A stretch of DNA of 64,000 nt. Origin: Chryseobacterium rhizosphaerae. GTDB taxonomy: Bacteria > Bacteroidota > Bacteroidia > Flavobacteriales > Weeksellaceae. Positions within the stretch are counted from its first letter, which is position 1. Every line of letters starts with the position of its first letter. The DNA lies in assembly GCF_003385455.1 (NCBI RefSeq), contig NZ_QNUF01000006.1, forward strand, positions 169,876 to 233,875. The letters are read 5' to 3'. Under the pieces are notes generated by a model. It had not been told where the DNA came from. It saw only the letters and a program-made list of their open reading frames with translations, and made no database searches. The translations under genes and the position numbers were made by a program. This document shows positions 1 to 8,321 of this stretch, piece by piece.

Positions 1-1
1 A

Positions 2-712
2 AAACTTTTTGCTGAATTTTTCGGCACATTTTGGCTTGTTTTCGGAGGTTGTGGAAGCGCAGTTTTTGCCGCCGGAGTTCCCGATATTGGTATAGGACTT
101 TTAGGAGTTGCTTTAGCCTTTGGTCTTACTGTCCTTACAATGGCTTACGCTGTAGGTCATATTTCCGGAGGGCATTTCAACCCGGCAGTTTCTTTCGGGC
201 TTCTAGCCGGAGGAAGATTTTCTGCCAAGGACCTGATCCCTTATATTGTAGCACAGTGTTTAGGAGCACTTGTAGCAGCCGGATGTTTATACACTATCCT
301 TAACGGTGCCGGAGCGGTAGATTTTTCAAAACCGGGTGATTTTGCCACAAACTTCTATGGTGAAGCCGTTTACAACGGAAAGGCATTCAGTATGGGAGCA
401 GCATTCCTTGCTGAATTTTTATTAACAGCCTTTTTCCTTATTGTCATCATGGGAGCAACGGATAAATGGGCAAATGGTAAATTTGCAGGGCTTGCTATTG
501 GTCTTGCCCTTACTTTGATCCATTTAATCTCTATTCCAATCACCAATACGTCAGTGAACCCTGCAAGATCCCTTTCGCAGGCAGTTTTTGCGGGTGGACT
601 TGCCATGTCACAGCTTTGGCTGTTCTGGGTAGCTCCTATCCTGGGAGGAATTGTAGGTGGATTGATCTACAAGTTCTTACTTCAGAGAGATACTGCAGAA
701 ATAACAGATTAA
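2..712 (+). CDS. aqpZ: Aquaporin Z (5'-truncated by window edge)
   Basis: Water channel of the inner membrane (MIP family). The frame is open from base 2, and only a few N-terminal codons are missing when compared with E. coli AqpZ as remembered. Both hallmark NPA boxes are visible: HFNPAVS near base 177 and SVNPARS near base 553. The selectivity-filter context is also present ([27 protein letters not shown], with the filter His and Arg). Six hydrophobic segments fit the family. It ends just before a strong hairpin terminator. The gene is monocistronic as far as can be seen, and the identification is near certain. Confidence 0.96.
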   Translation, partial: KLFAEFFGTFWLVFGGCGSAVFAAGVPDIGIGLLGVALAFGLTVLTMAYAVGHISGGHFNPAVSFGLLAGGRFSAKDLIPYIVAQCLGALVAAGCLYTILNGAGAVDFSKPGDFATNFYGEAVYNGKAFSMGAAFLAEFLLTAFFLIVIMGATDKWANGKFAGLAIGLALTLIHLISIPITNTSVNPARSLSQAVFAGGLAMSQLWLFWVAPILGGIVGGLIYKFLLQRDTAEITD

Positions 713-737
713 TAAGAATCTCTATTTATAACGAAAT

Positions 738-767
738 AAAAAATCCTGCCGGCTGGCAGGATTTTTT
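738..767. terminator. Bidirectional intrinsic terminator
   Basis: Perfect 13-bp inverted repeat (738-750 with 755-767) around a GGCT loop, with A and T runs on the outer flanks so that it can end transcripts from both sides. It serves aqpZ on + and the gene at 766-1311 on -. The right arm reaches into the stop codon of the minus-strand gene. Confidence 0.9.
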
Positions 768-1311
768 ATTTTGTCTTTTTAATATCAAAAGGATTCTTAA
801 AAATAAGTTCTTCGTGCTTTCCTTTAATCTCCATTTTACGCTGAAGGAGATTGAGAGCCATTTTCCTGATAAAAAGATCTTTATCATTCAGACTCCAGTA
901 GGAATCTTCATGCAGTTTTTTAGCAGAGCGGATTGGATAAAATTCGGTTTCCCAGGTATCCACATTATGATAAAACTCAATAATTCCGCAGTGTTCAGGA
1001 ATAAGGTTAGCGTCTACCATTCCCATAGGCAACAGAAAACTGAAAGTATTACAGATATAGTCGCCACAAGAAATTTTATCGTGCTTCAGAAATTTTTCAC
1101 CGGTTTCTTTATTGATATATGATTTTTTGAAATCATTTTTAAAGTCACTTTTAGAAAGTTTGATTTCAATTTCATGGCTACATCCTTCTGCATCTATAAT
1201 CAGAATATCTGCTTCCCAATCTGCCTGAAAATAATTAGTCAGAACGAGCTCTTTTTCAAAATCACAGTGAGAGTGAATATAGGCATGTACAAGTTCTTCT
1301 ATTTTGATCAT
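766..1311 (-). CDS. Hypothetical protein with a PD-(D/E)XK nuclease-like core
   Basis: 181-residue soluble protein with no signal peptide. Residues about 33-53 read EADILIIDAEG...HEIEIKLS, that is, an acidic residue before a hydrophobic strand and then an E-x-K on the next strand, the pattern of the PD-(D/E)XK fold (MmcB-like or restriction-like). A conserved-looking KHDKISCG segment and a Cys pair follow. It stands alone between aqpZ and a LuxE-like gene, facing aqpZ, so context does not reveal the job. The family assignment is a motif inference; function (DNA processing or otherwise) is unknown. Confidence 0.7.
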   Translation of the reverse strand: MIKIEELVHAYIHSHCDFEKELVLTNYFQADWEADILIIDAEGCSHEIEIKLSKSDFKNDFKKSYINKETGEKFLKHDKISCGDYICNTFSFLLPMGMVDANLIPEHCGIIEFYHNVDTWETEFYPIRSAKKLHEDSYWSLNDKDLFIRKMALNLLQRKMEIKGKHEELIFKNPFDIKKTK

Positions 1312-1484
1312 GGTATTTATAATAATGTAAAAGGTACAAAGTACAATGTATTGGATCAGAAGACAGGAGACTTAGAGATTAGATACAGGAGATTTTAAGC
1401 TGTTGAGAAGTGTATAATCTCAAGGTCCAATGTTTAATTTAATGCTTCAAATCTCAGGAACCACAAATCGCACACCTGCGTAGT

Positions 1485-1505
1485 TTTCAACTTTCAACTT
1501 TCAAC
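1485..1505. repeat. Three tandem copies of TTTCAAC
   Basis: Heptamer TTTCAAC repeated three times without error. It runs into the stop codon of the LuxE-like gene (TGA at 1501-1503 on -), so the last one or two residues of that protein are encoded at the edge of the repeat. The surrounding 1312-1500 spacer shows no gene. Confidence 0.8.
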
Positions 1506-2514
1506 TTACCAGCAAGCTGCAGCCTCTGATATCAGAGTGGTCTATTCTTCCCAGCACGTGAAATTTATCACCATTTATTTTCCCCAGATCCTGAGTGGCA
1601 ATAAAAGAACAGGAATGGGTATTGGCAAGATCTATAATATTAATAGCCCCTGTTCTTCCTTCTTTTTCGTAAGACAGCGGGTCTTCTGCATTTCTTACCA
1701 TAATCCTCATCCAGTTCGGACATTGATATTCATTATTTCCAAGAGAGTACGCTTGTGAAAGCAGTTCCGTCATCGAATATTCAGAATATATTTTGTGGGT
1801 ATTAAAACCTTCCTGTAAAATGAGCAAAAGTTCATCTTTTGTCATCTCTTCTTTTCGGCCCTTCATTCCTCCGGTTTCTATAACCACTAAATTTTCAAGA
1901 AAACTTAGAGATTCATTATTGGGATTTGATTGACAATAGTCTAAAAAATCCAACAAGGCAAAAGAAACTCCAAAGAGAATGACTTTTTGATCTTTCAATT
2001 GATTTAAAAGGTCAAAAAGGTCTGCGTGATTGTAAAGGAAATATCCGTTTTCCGGTTTTCCCGATTTTTTCATCAAATAATCCACCATATAAATTAATGA
2101 TGAATTTTGTTTTTCCAAATAGCTTGGTAGTAACCCCAGAAAAATAAAATCTTCCGGCTTACCTATAAACTGTTCGAAACTTTTATAAATACTTTCTTCA
2201 TATAAATTCTGATCGGCAATGAAATGTTTCGACAGATTCATCTGGGTGGTTCCTGAGCTCTGAAAATATAAATCTGCAGAGACATTCTTATCCAGAATCT
2301 GATGGTTTTTGAACATTTCTATAGGCAGAAAAGGGATCTTCAATACGCTGTCTACCTCATCAGGATTCACTTTTAAAAAGTTGACAAACTTTCTATATAT
2401 CTCAACATTTTCATACTGATAACGAAATGTTTCCAATGATGCATCTACAAAATCCTGTTCTGTTTGTATGTTGAATATATTTTTCAATTGATAAATCTTT
2501 TTTACACCTCCCAT
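1501..2514 (-). CDS. LuxE/PaaK-family acyl-protein synthetase
   Basis: 337 residues resembling LuxE, the ATP-dependent acyl-protein synthetase that activates a fatty acid as acyl-AMP and passes it to a protein thiol. Visible markers are the early IPFLPIEMFKNH segment, the adenylate-forming loop FQSSGTTQMN near residue 87 and the EYSMTELLSQAY segment near 245, which resembles the conserved YGMTE box of the superfamily. No luxCDAB partners are present, so this is not a bioluminescence locus. In Bacteroidota such genes often occur alone, and the acyl acceptor is unknown. The downstream gene at 2687 (lpxH) is on the same strand, but upstream of it in transcription order. Confidence 0.8.
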   Translation of the reverse strand: MGGVKKIYQLKNIFNIQTEQDFVDASLETFRYQYENVEIYRKFVNFLKVNPDEVDSVLKIPFLPIEMFKNHQILDKNVSADLYFQSSGTTQMNLSKHFIADQNLYEESIYKSFEQFIGKPEDFIFLGLLPSYLEKQNSSLIYMVDYLMKKSGKPENGYFLYNHADLFDLLNQLKDQKVILFGVSFALLDFLDYCQSNPNNESLSFLENLVVIETGGMKGRKEEMTKDELLLILQEGFNTHKIYSEYSMTELLSQAYSLGNNEYQCPNWMRIMVRNAEDPLSYEKEGRTGAINIIDLANTHSCSFIATQDLGKINGDKFHVLGRIDHSDIRGCSLLVS

Positions 2515-2686
2515 CCCTTCAATACAGTGAATTTCAAGAAAGAATATTTTTTATTTAATATTTTTTACTGCAAAATTAAACTTTGGTAAAATTCTTGCAA
2601 TTACTTTTTCGGAATATGGATTAAAAACAAGAATGCGCTTAGGTTCATTCGAAAATTGTCTCTTTTAGGGGCAATTTTTTTTGTTT

Positions 2687-3457
2687 TTATTTCTCAAAAA
2701 CCTTGAGTTCAAAATCTTTTTCGAAAACTCCGTAAGTAAAGTAGGAAATCCAATCACCAAGGTTGATATATTTTGAATTCTGCTCCAGATCCAGCACCAT
2801 AGGAAGATGACGATGCCCATAAATGAAGTAGTCTATCTTTTCGGTCTTCAGCTTTTCTTTGGAATAGATGATCAAAAATTCTTTGTCTTCACCTAAAAAT
2901 GCTTTATCCTCTTCTCCGGAAATCATTTTGTTCTTTTGGGAAAGATACAAAGCCACTTTCATGGCAATATCGGGATGCAGCCATTTGAAAAACCATTGTG
3001 CCACCGGATTTGTGAACAGCTTCTTCATTCTTTTATATCCTTTATCTCCAGGTCCCAGTCCATCTCCATGAGCCAGCAAAAACTGCTTCCCGCCCATTTC
3101 AAAATATTGTTTCTGATAAAAAACAGTACATCCTATTTCCTCTTCCAGATAATCTTTCATCCAAAGATCATGGTTTCCCACAAAAAAATAAATGTGGATT
3201 CCCCGGTCTTTCAGTTCAGCAATTTTACCCAGAACACGTACATATCCTTTGGGAACAACATGTTTCCATTCATGCCAGAAATCAAAAAGATCTCCCATTA
3301 AAAATAAAACCTGAGCATCTTCTTTGATCTCATTCATCCAACGTATAAATTTCTCTTCACGGATCCGGCTCTCTTTAGGAGTAGGAGCCCCAAAATGCTG
3401 ATCTGAAGCGAAATACACCTTTTTTCCAGGTTCTAAATTAATTGTTGTTTTTAACAC
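2687..3457 (-). CDS. lpxH: UDP-2,3-diacylglucosamine diphosphatase (LpxH-like)
   Basis: Calcineurin-type metallophosphoesterase of lipid A synthesis; hydrolyses UDP-2,3-diacylglucosamine to lipid X and UMP at the membrane face. All metal-binding blocks are visible: SDQHFG (Asp19, His21), MGDLFDFW (Asp56), GNHD (94-97), AHGDG (His130) and YGHRHLP (His215, His217). At 256 residues it has the usual LpxH length. It lies on the same strand as the QueD-type gene upstream, with a short gap, so co-transcription is possible. The alternative, a YbbF/LpxH-type UDP-sugar phosphatase of another specificity, cannot be excluded from sequence alone. Confidence 0.88.
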   Translation of the reverse strand: MLKTTINLEPGKKVYFASDQHFGAPTPKESRIREEKFIRWMNEIKEDAQVLFLMGDLFDFWHEWKHVVPKGYVRVLGKIAELKDRGIHIYFFVGNHDLWMKDYLEEEIGCTVFYQKQYFEMGGKQFLLAHGDGLGPGDKGYKRMKKLFTNPVAQWFFKWLHPDIAMKVALYLSQKNKMISGEEDKAFLGEDKEFLIIYSKEKLKTEKIDYFIYGHRHLPMVLDLEQNSKYINLGDWISYFTYGVFEKDFELKVFEK

Positions 3458-3484
3458 TGTCTGAACTTTATTGGAAATGAATTA

Positions 3485-3928
3485 TTAATTATCTTCTGCA
3501 AACCACTCTCCATAAGAGTTTTCGGTCTCATGAAGTTTAAGATAAGCCAGAGAAATTCCTTCAGGAAGTTTTGATTTTACTTTTGCAGCAATAGCATACA
3601 GCATATTTTCACAGGTCGGCTGGAAACTGCAGTAGATTACTTTGTGTCCCTTCTGCTCAAGGTCATCTCCCAATTCTTTGTGAGGAGACAAGGCATTCAC
3701 CAAAACGGAATGATCCCACACATCTACAATTTCAGATTTTACGATACTTTTGATATCTCCAAAATCCACCACCATCCCATTCTTAGGGTTTTCAATATCA
3801 TTAATAGGTCTTCCTTTTACCGTTACAAACAGTTTATAGGAATGTCCGTGCATATTTTTACACTTCCCATCGTAGTTGTACAGTACGTGAGCTGTTTCGA
3901 ATGTAAAAATTTTTGTTATACGTATCAT
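3485..3928 (-). CDS. queD: 6-carboxytetrahydropterin synthase / PTPS family (QueD-like)
   Basis: 147-residue PTPS-fold enzyme converting 7,8-dihydroneopterin triphosphate to 6-carboxytetrahydropterin in queuosine synthesis. Zinc ligands are His14, His27 and His29 (ETAH...CKNMHGHS), and the catalytic Cys23 is visible. The C-terminal LHETENSYGEW segment supplies the substrate-binding Glu. I start at the ATG giving MIRITKIF; a TTG six codons upstream is open, but family members begin close to the ITKIF strand. No other queuosine gene is in view. Confidence 0.87.
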   Translation of the reverse strand: MIRITKIFTFETAHVLYNYDGKCKNMHGHSYKLFVTVKGRPINDIENPKNGMVVDFGDIKSIVKSEIVDVWDHSVLVNALSPHKELGDDLEQKGHKVIYCSFQPTCENMLYAIAAKVKSKLPEGISLAYLKLHETENSYGEWFAEDN

Positions 3929-3998
3929 AGTGCAAAGATATGACAAAACAGCTAAACACAGAAGAGACTGTTTCTATTACAGGTATTAAACTAATCTT

Positions 3999-5441
3999 TT
4001 AATCAATTCTTAAGGTTAAATTATTGTCTCTGGATCCGTCTGTATTGATTGCATTGTAAGGAATAGTCAGCCAGCCACTTTTGTTCATCACGAATTTAAA
4101 ACCATATGTTTTTCCTTTTTCAAACTGTGATTTTGGTACTGCCAGTTCAAAAGTATTGTTCTTTTTAAGAGTCAGCTGATAAGATTTATTTTCACTGTTC
4201 CAGTCATTAAATGAACCTGCTACTGAAACAGTCTTGATAAACTCAGTACTTAGATTTTCAGGATATTGATAAGAAAAAATCACTTTGTCATTTTCTGTTC
4301 TGTATCCATATACTTCTTTCTTAAGGTCAGGATGTACAAAAGGTTCAGCTATGGTCATTTCTTCTACTAATGCATACGGATTCATTAGACGTTTATCTAT
4401 AATTCCGGCAATATGATTAATCATTTGATACATTACAGGAAATCCTTTATTCGCGTTATACATGACGACAACAGCCATATTGTTATCTGGAAAGATACTA
4501 TAAGCACTTACGTTTCCGCCTGAGAATCCATATGACTTTGTGTTATTGTTATCTGTAATTTCCCAACCATGGCCGAATTCCCAGTCATTATTTTTATAAT
4601 TAAACGGTTTCCACATCATCTTTTTAGTTTCGGGTTTCAGGAAATCATTTTTGCTGAAATGGATGCTCCACTGTAAAAAAGCAGGAAGGGTAACTGCCAG
4701 GCCATTAGCAGAATGGGCTCTCAAGCCACCAACCTCAGTTAGCTTTTCATACAGTTTCTTCTCAGGATTATAATTATATTTCCCCACTCTATTAGGGATT
4801 TCTTCAACAGAATTAGAAGAAAAAACGACCTGATTTCTGGATTCCGGAAATTGATTTTCAAGGATATACTCTTCGAAAGTTTTTCCTGTCAGTTTTTCAA
4901 TAATCATACTAATCAACATATAATTTGTCTGATTATACCGATAATGATCTCCAGCTTCAAATTCTATTTTTTCATTTGACAAGCGTTTAATAACTTCATT
5001 AAAGGTCGCTTTTTCAGGAAGATCTTTCGCATCTAACATGTCCGGAAGTCCTGAAGAATGAGAAAGAAGATTTTTCACCTGTATGTTTTGCCAGTCTTTC
5101 GGCAGGTTGTCTATATACTTTGAAATCTTATCATCCAGCGATACTTTTCCTTCTTCAATAAGTTTAAAAAGACCAACATTGGCAATTAATTTTGTATTGG
5201 AGTACACCCTGAACATGGACTTAGAACTCACTTTTTTATCAGTTTCCAGGTTCTCACGCCCATAGTACTGCTGGAATGTTACTTTATCATTTTTTACAAT
5301 TCCTACGGCCATTCCGGGAATTTCATTGATTTGAATAACATTTTTTATATAGCTGTCAATTGCTTTTGACTGTTCTGCGGTCTGACTGAATCCTAAAATG
5401 GATACATTAAAAAATATAGCTGCTAAAACGGATTTCTTCAT
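3999..5441 (-). CDS. Secreted serine hydrolase (beta-lactamase/S12 family) with C-terminal beta-sandwich
   Basis: 480 residues from the ATG at 5441, with a cleavable signal peptide (hydrophobic 5-18, then SQ). The S12 fold spans about 24-360: nucleophile SNTK (Ser81, Lys84), then YRYNQTNY near 167-174, where the canonical Tyr-x-Asn reads Tyr-Asn-Gln as in many esterase-like members, and a YGFSGG box near 304 replacing the usual HxG. Residues about 395-480 (VSVAGSFNDWN...YGFKFV...DGSRDNN) form a CBM48/AMPK-type E-set domain. Probably a periplasmic esterase or peptidase rather than a true beta-lactamase. Eleven extra upstream codons are open, but they precede the signal peptide without purpose. 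Confidence 0.83.
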   Translation of the reverse strand: MKKSVLAAIFFNVSILGFSQTAEQSKAIDSYIKNVIQINEIPGMAVGIVKNDKVTFQQYYGRENLETDKKVSSKSMFRVYSNTKLIANVGLFKLIEEGKVSLDDKISKYIDNLPKDWQNIQVKNLLSHSSGLPDMLDAKDLPEKATFNEVIKRLSNEKIEFEAGDHYRYNQTNYMLISMIIEKLTGKTFEEYILENQFPESRNQVVFSSNSVEEIPNRVGKYNYNPEKKLYEKLTEVGGLRAHSANGLAVTLPAFLQWSIHFSKNDFLKPETKKMMWKPFNYKNNDWEFGHGWEITDNNNTKSYGFSGGNVSAYSIFPDNNMAVVVMYNANKGFPVMYQMINHIAGIIDKRLMNPYALVEEMTIAEPFVHPDLKKEVYGYRTENDKVIFSYQYPENLSTEFIKTVSVAGSFNDWNSENKSYQLTLKKNNTFELAVPKSQFEKGKTYGFKFVMNKSGWLTIPYNAINTDGSRDNNLTLRID

Positions 5442-5533
5442 TATTTGTTGATCTATCGTTGATAAGACAACCACAGGTTTTATTATGTTACAAAGATTTT
5501 TAACTTTTATTGTAATAAGTGTTCAAGCATATT

Positions 5534-5917
5534 TTATTTAGGTTTCAATGAATCAATTTCATATCCCAGCTCGAATAAATAATCCAACCCATTTTGTTTT
5601 TCCATCTTATTCTTTCCACTCCAACCCTTTTCCCTTCCCTTTACAATAAGTTGTTGAATATATTTAGGCTCATGTATATTGATGTTTTCTATGGAATCTC
5701 TTACTGTATTCATCAAATTGATTCCAGAATTTAAGGGCTGCCCCATGAAATAATCATCAGAAGTAAGAAATTCAATGAGTAAGGGTGTCTGCTTCTGTCC
5801 GCTTAAAAATATTTTCACCGTTAAGGTATTGGTTTCCGTACCTGCATGATACTTATCTGTGACAGAATATAGATACTCCATATTGTGGATAAGTATTTTT
5901 CTTAATTTACGTTTCAT
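5534..5917 (-). CDS. Hypothetical protein, translationally coupled to the SRPBCC gene
   Basis: 127-residue soluble protein that I do not recognise. It is rich in Lys and Glu, with no signal peptide or membrane segment. The chosen ATG lies one base past the TGA of the SRPBCC gene (TGA-G-ATG), which points to translational coupling. An earlier start inside the SRPBCC gene is possible. Its pairing with an SRPBCC protein suggests a shared small-ligand role, but nothing in the sequence shows it. Confidence 0.7.
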   Translation of the reverse strand: MKRKLRKILIHNMEYLYSVTDKYHAGTETNTLTVKIFLSGQKQTPLLIEFLTSDDYFMGQPLNSGINLMNTVRDSIENINIHEPKYIQQLIVKGREKGWSGKNKMEKQNGLDYLFELGYEIDSLKPK

Positions 5918-5918
5918 C

Positions 5919-6341
5919 TCAAGTTGTTTCCGCAATATTTTTCAATCCCTGAAGAACCGGATTCTCTCCACCTTGTGGCTCTTCCTGTATTGCGTTAGGT
6001 CTGTTATCTTCCTGTATGATTTCAAGTTTCGTTTTTCCGCCAAGATCAGTCAAAATATATTTCATCACAAAATAATTCTCAGGTTTATCCTCAAGGTCCG
6101 GTCTGGGGGCAAACAGGTTATAACTTAAACTGTCCGTTGGAATAAAGGTCAAAACGGTTCCCCATTGTTTAAATACATTCCCTTCCCACTCTGCTATAAA
6201 CTCAATAGCACTTCCTATGATCCAATCTGTGAGTAGATTGCTTCCGTATTGCCATTGTTTTACCAACTCAGGTATTGTCAAAGTATCCCAAACTTTTTGT
6301 TTGGACGCATTGATCACTATTGTTGATATATTTGTTGCCAT
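5919..6341 (-). CDS. SRPBCC (START/AHSA1-like) domain protein
   Basis: 140 residues forming a single helix-grip ligand-binding domain. The N-terminal strand and helix (STIVINASKQKVWDTLT.PELVKQW) are typical of the AHSA1/Aha1-like SRPBCC family, followed by the WIIGSAIEF...W..G.V turn. There is no catalytic motif; members bind hydrophobic ligands or modify polyketides. I start at the ATG giving MATNIST; an ATG two codons earlier also exists. First gene of a two-gene unit with the downstream hypothetical. Confidence 0.83.
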   Translation of the reverse strand: MATNISTIVINASKQKVWDTLTIPELVKQWQYGSNLLTDWIIGSAIEFIAEWEGNVFKQWGTVLTFIPTDSLSYNLFAPRPDLEDKPENYFVMKYILTDLGGKTKLEIIQEDNRPNAIQEEPQGGENPVLQGLKNIAETT

Positions 6342-6406
6342 ATGCATCGGTTTTTCAGAATGATTATATATTGTTTTTAGCTTTATCTGCTACTGTATGT
6401 TATTAT

Positions 6407-6790
6407 TTAAAATTTCTCCAGCCAGTTAGTCTCCAACCGTTTAATCTTTTTTGTTTCAGGATCAAATAAAACCCAAAGTGTACTTGAATCCACCAAAAGC
6501 TTGTCATTACAGTAAAATTCAACTTTTCTCGGTTGTTTAGCTCCTTCAGGAGGCAGAGGATAGGTTTTTATGGTAATATGATCATTCAGATAGGCCTGTT
6601 TTTTATATTGAATATGGTGATCCAGAAGCATCTAGGCATCATTTTCATATTCTGTTTTATGTTTTAAAAAATCCCAGTGTTCGGCAGCTATTTCTTCCAC
6701 CCAATGTACATACTGGACGTTATTGACATGCTGATTCTGATCAATATGTTCTTCCGTTACTTTTATCTGTTTTTGATATACTAAATCCAT
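6407..6790 (-). pseudogene. Acyl-CoA thioesterase (hotdog fold) interrupted by an in-frame TAG
   Basis: Read from the ATG at 6790, the frame gives a 4-hydroxybenzoyl-CoA thioesterase-type protein: DQNQHVNNVQYVHWVEE (the catalytic D/N-x-x-x-HVNN block) for 52 codons, then TAG at 6634-6632, then the rest of the fold in the same frame (LLDHHIQYKKQAYLNDHI...STLWVLFDPETKK). The stop falls where family members commonly carry Trp, so a single TGG-to-TAG change explains it. An ATG directly follows the stop, but the second half alone lacks the active-site segment. I treat the whole as a recent pseudogene, or a sequencing error. Confidence 0.82.
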
Positions 6791-7064
6791 TATCTACAGC
6801 TTATTGATAATCAAATATAGAAATTTTTAAGCTCGAATTTTGCTGATATTTTTTTTATTTTTTCTCAAATTCTTCAAATCGCACTGGCTTTTAAATCCCA
6901 TGAATTCTCCTATTTTTTGCGCCCAATAAAATTTTACACAAACTGCTAAGGATAAAATGCTAAAGGAAAACAAGAGGCTGTCTCAATAGGGCATTTTTTT
7001 ATGACCAATATGTATGGTCACTCATCGGATAATCACTCTTAAGGGTTTGCCTTTGCAGAGTCTT

Positions 7065-7129
7065 TGTCATTCCGTAGGAATCCAGCCTGAAAAAAATAAA
7101 ACGGGGGTTTAGATTCCTACGGAATGACA
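7065..7129. repeat. Perfect 18-bp inverted repeat, TGTCATTCCGTAGGAATC arms
   Basis: Arms 7065-7082 and 7112-7129 are exact reverse complements around a 29-nt A-rich loop. It has no T-run typical of a terminator and sits inside the repeat island, so I read it as a dispersed palindromic element of the genome. Confidence 0.8.
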
Positions 7130-7180
7130 CCCCCTGTATAGTTTCAATTCGTACAACTCGAAAAAGTATATCAATAGAAA

Positions 7181-7279
7181 GAGGCTGTCTCAAAAATACC
7201 CCTCTCTCGGACTCGTTTCTGACAAATTCTGTCATTTAGGAGATCCTCAGAGCTGTATTTTACCTTTTGGGACAGCCTC
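7181..7279. mobile_element. MITE-like element with IS-type terminal inverted repeats
   Basis: About 100 bp beginning GAGGCTGTCTCAAAA and ending with the reverse complement of GAGGCTGTCCCAAAA (14 of 15 match). There is no transposase. A third end-like copy lies at 6974-6986 in the same orientation as the left end. This looks like an IS terminus remnant or a non-autonomous MITE; the parent element was not identified. Confidence 0.6.
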
Positions 7280-7313
7280 TTTATCCTATTTATATTTTTA
7301 TCTTTTGCTGGTA

Positions 7314-8321
7314 TCATAGGCTGGCATCCTCACTAAATTGCTTTTCAGGCCAGACAAAACCGACTCCACCAGGCAAATAACGCACCGTATCCTGAAGATA
7401 AAAAGTATTAATCCCTTGTATCATAAGTCCAAAGTTGTAGACGTATTTATCAACATATTCCTGATAAACACCAAATTCTCTATATTCATTATACAGCTCA
7501 AGAAGTTCTGCCAGGTCTTCATTGTGAATCCGTAATGCTTTAATGCATGCTTCTTCTAAAGAAATAGTATACTCTTCCTGTAATACTATAATCAGGTTAA
7601 ATACTTCAGTTTTTTTTGCTAATTCTTTTGGGAGAGAGTGAAAATCATTTTGCCAGGCGACTACCCGAACCATCAATGCTTTTATCCTTTGAAAAACAGA
7701 GTGTTCGGAAATATGTTTTGGAATAACAAAACCCGGTAAAATTTCTGTCCAACACAGATAAGGATACATCAATACAGAATATTCCCGGATGGCTTTAAAA
7801 AGTGCAAGCGAAGGTGGGCGGGCAGCAGCTTTATAAGGAGTTTCCACCTCTATTCCATATCGGGTAGCACGATAAAAGTCTTCTATAAATCGTTCCATCC
7901 ACTCCGCAGGCATAAAGGCAAGGTATTCGTCTCTCAGAAGTGCCACATGACGGTACAAGCCATTTTCGTCAGGTCCTGGATTATCTCCTTTTAATATAGC
8001 TGTAAAACGATCCCGCTGACACTCAATTTCCTCAAGAGAGGCATGTTCTAACTGGTCATCCAATACAATATAGAAGAGCATAAATTTATTACAAGGCAAT
8101 ACTTGTTCATAGCTCGCCTGTGGAAGCATTCTGGCAGTGCGGTACTGCAGTTTCATCCTTTTGTATTTCTCCCTTTGCTTCTCTGTCAAAAAAGTATAAT
8201 CATTGTCAATCCAGAAATCCATATCCCTTCCCATTTGATCCACATGAGGATTAATCAGATCTGGCCAAGGATAATATCCCAGTGGCAAATAGTCTGCACT
8301 TTTATAATTATATTGTTCCAT
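7314..8321 (-). CDS. Class I terpene synthase (paralogue 1)
   Basis: 335 residues, all-alpha terpenoid cyclase fold. The Asp-rich metal motif is DDQLE (88-92), the second metal motif NDFHSLPKE (225-233) fits NDxxSxxxE exactly, and the C-terminal Arg-Tyr pair is at 314-315 (DTVRY). This set marks an active bacterial mono- or sesquiterpene cyclase that ionises a prenyl diphosphate with three Mg ions. Last of three tandem paralogues. The product cannot be predicted from sequence. No prenyl-diphosphate synthase, P450 or methyltransferase lies nearby, so substrate must come from the central isoprenoid pool. Confidence 0.88.
   Translation of the reverse strand: MEQYNYKSADYLPLGYYPWPDLINPHVDQMGRDMDFWIDNDYTFLTEKQREKYKRMKLQYRTARMLPQASYEQVLPCNKFMLFYIVLDDQLEHASLEEIECQRDRFTAILKGDNPGPDENGLYRHVALLRDEYLAFMPAEWMERFIEDFYRATRYGIEVETPYKAAARPPSLALFKAIREYSVLMYPYLCWTEILPGFVIPKHISEHSVFQRIKALMVRVVAWQNDFHSLPKELAKKTEVFNLIIVLQEEYTISLEEACIKALRIHNEDLAELLELYNEYREFGVYQEYVDKYVYNFGLMIQGINTFYLQDTVRYLPGGVGFVWPEKQFSEDASL

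Larger units (their letters stand above)
6791..7313. other. Non-coding repeat island
   Basis: 523 bases between the broken thioesterase and the terpene synthases. From 6974 on it is made of repeat-like sequence: one copy of GAGGCTGTCTCAA at 6974-6986, an 18-bp-arm palindrome at 7065-7129, and a short element bounded by inverted GAGGCTGTCTCAAAA ends at 7181-7279. A 78-codon open frame on - across it is a by-product of the repeats. No credible gene. Confidence 0.7.

Noticed and set aside
616..1122. 168-codon plus-strand frame across the end of aqpZ and the nuclease-like gene
   Set aside because: Runs through a terminator hairpin and lies opposite the 766-1311 gene; no family resemblance.
6999..7235. 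78-codon open frame on the minus strand across the repeat island
   Set aside because: Built entirely from the palindrome and the IS-like end; coding character is absent, and the frame is explained by the repeats.
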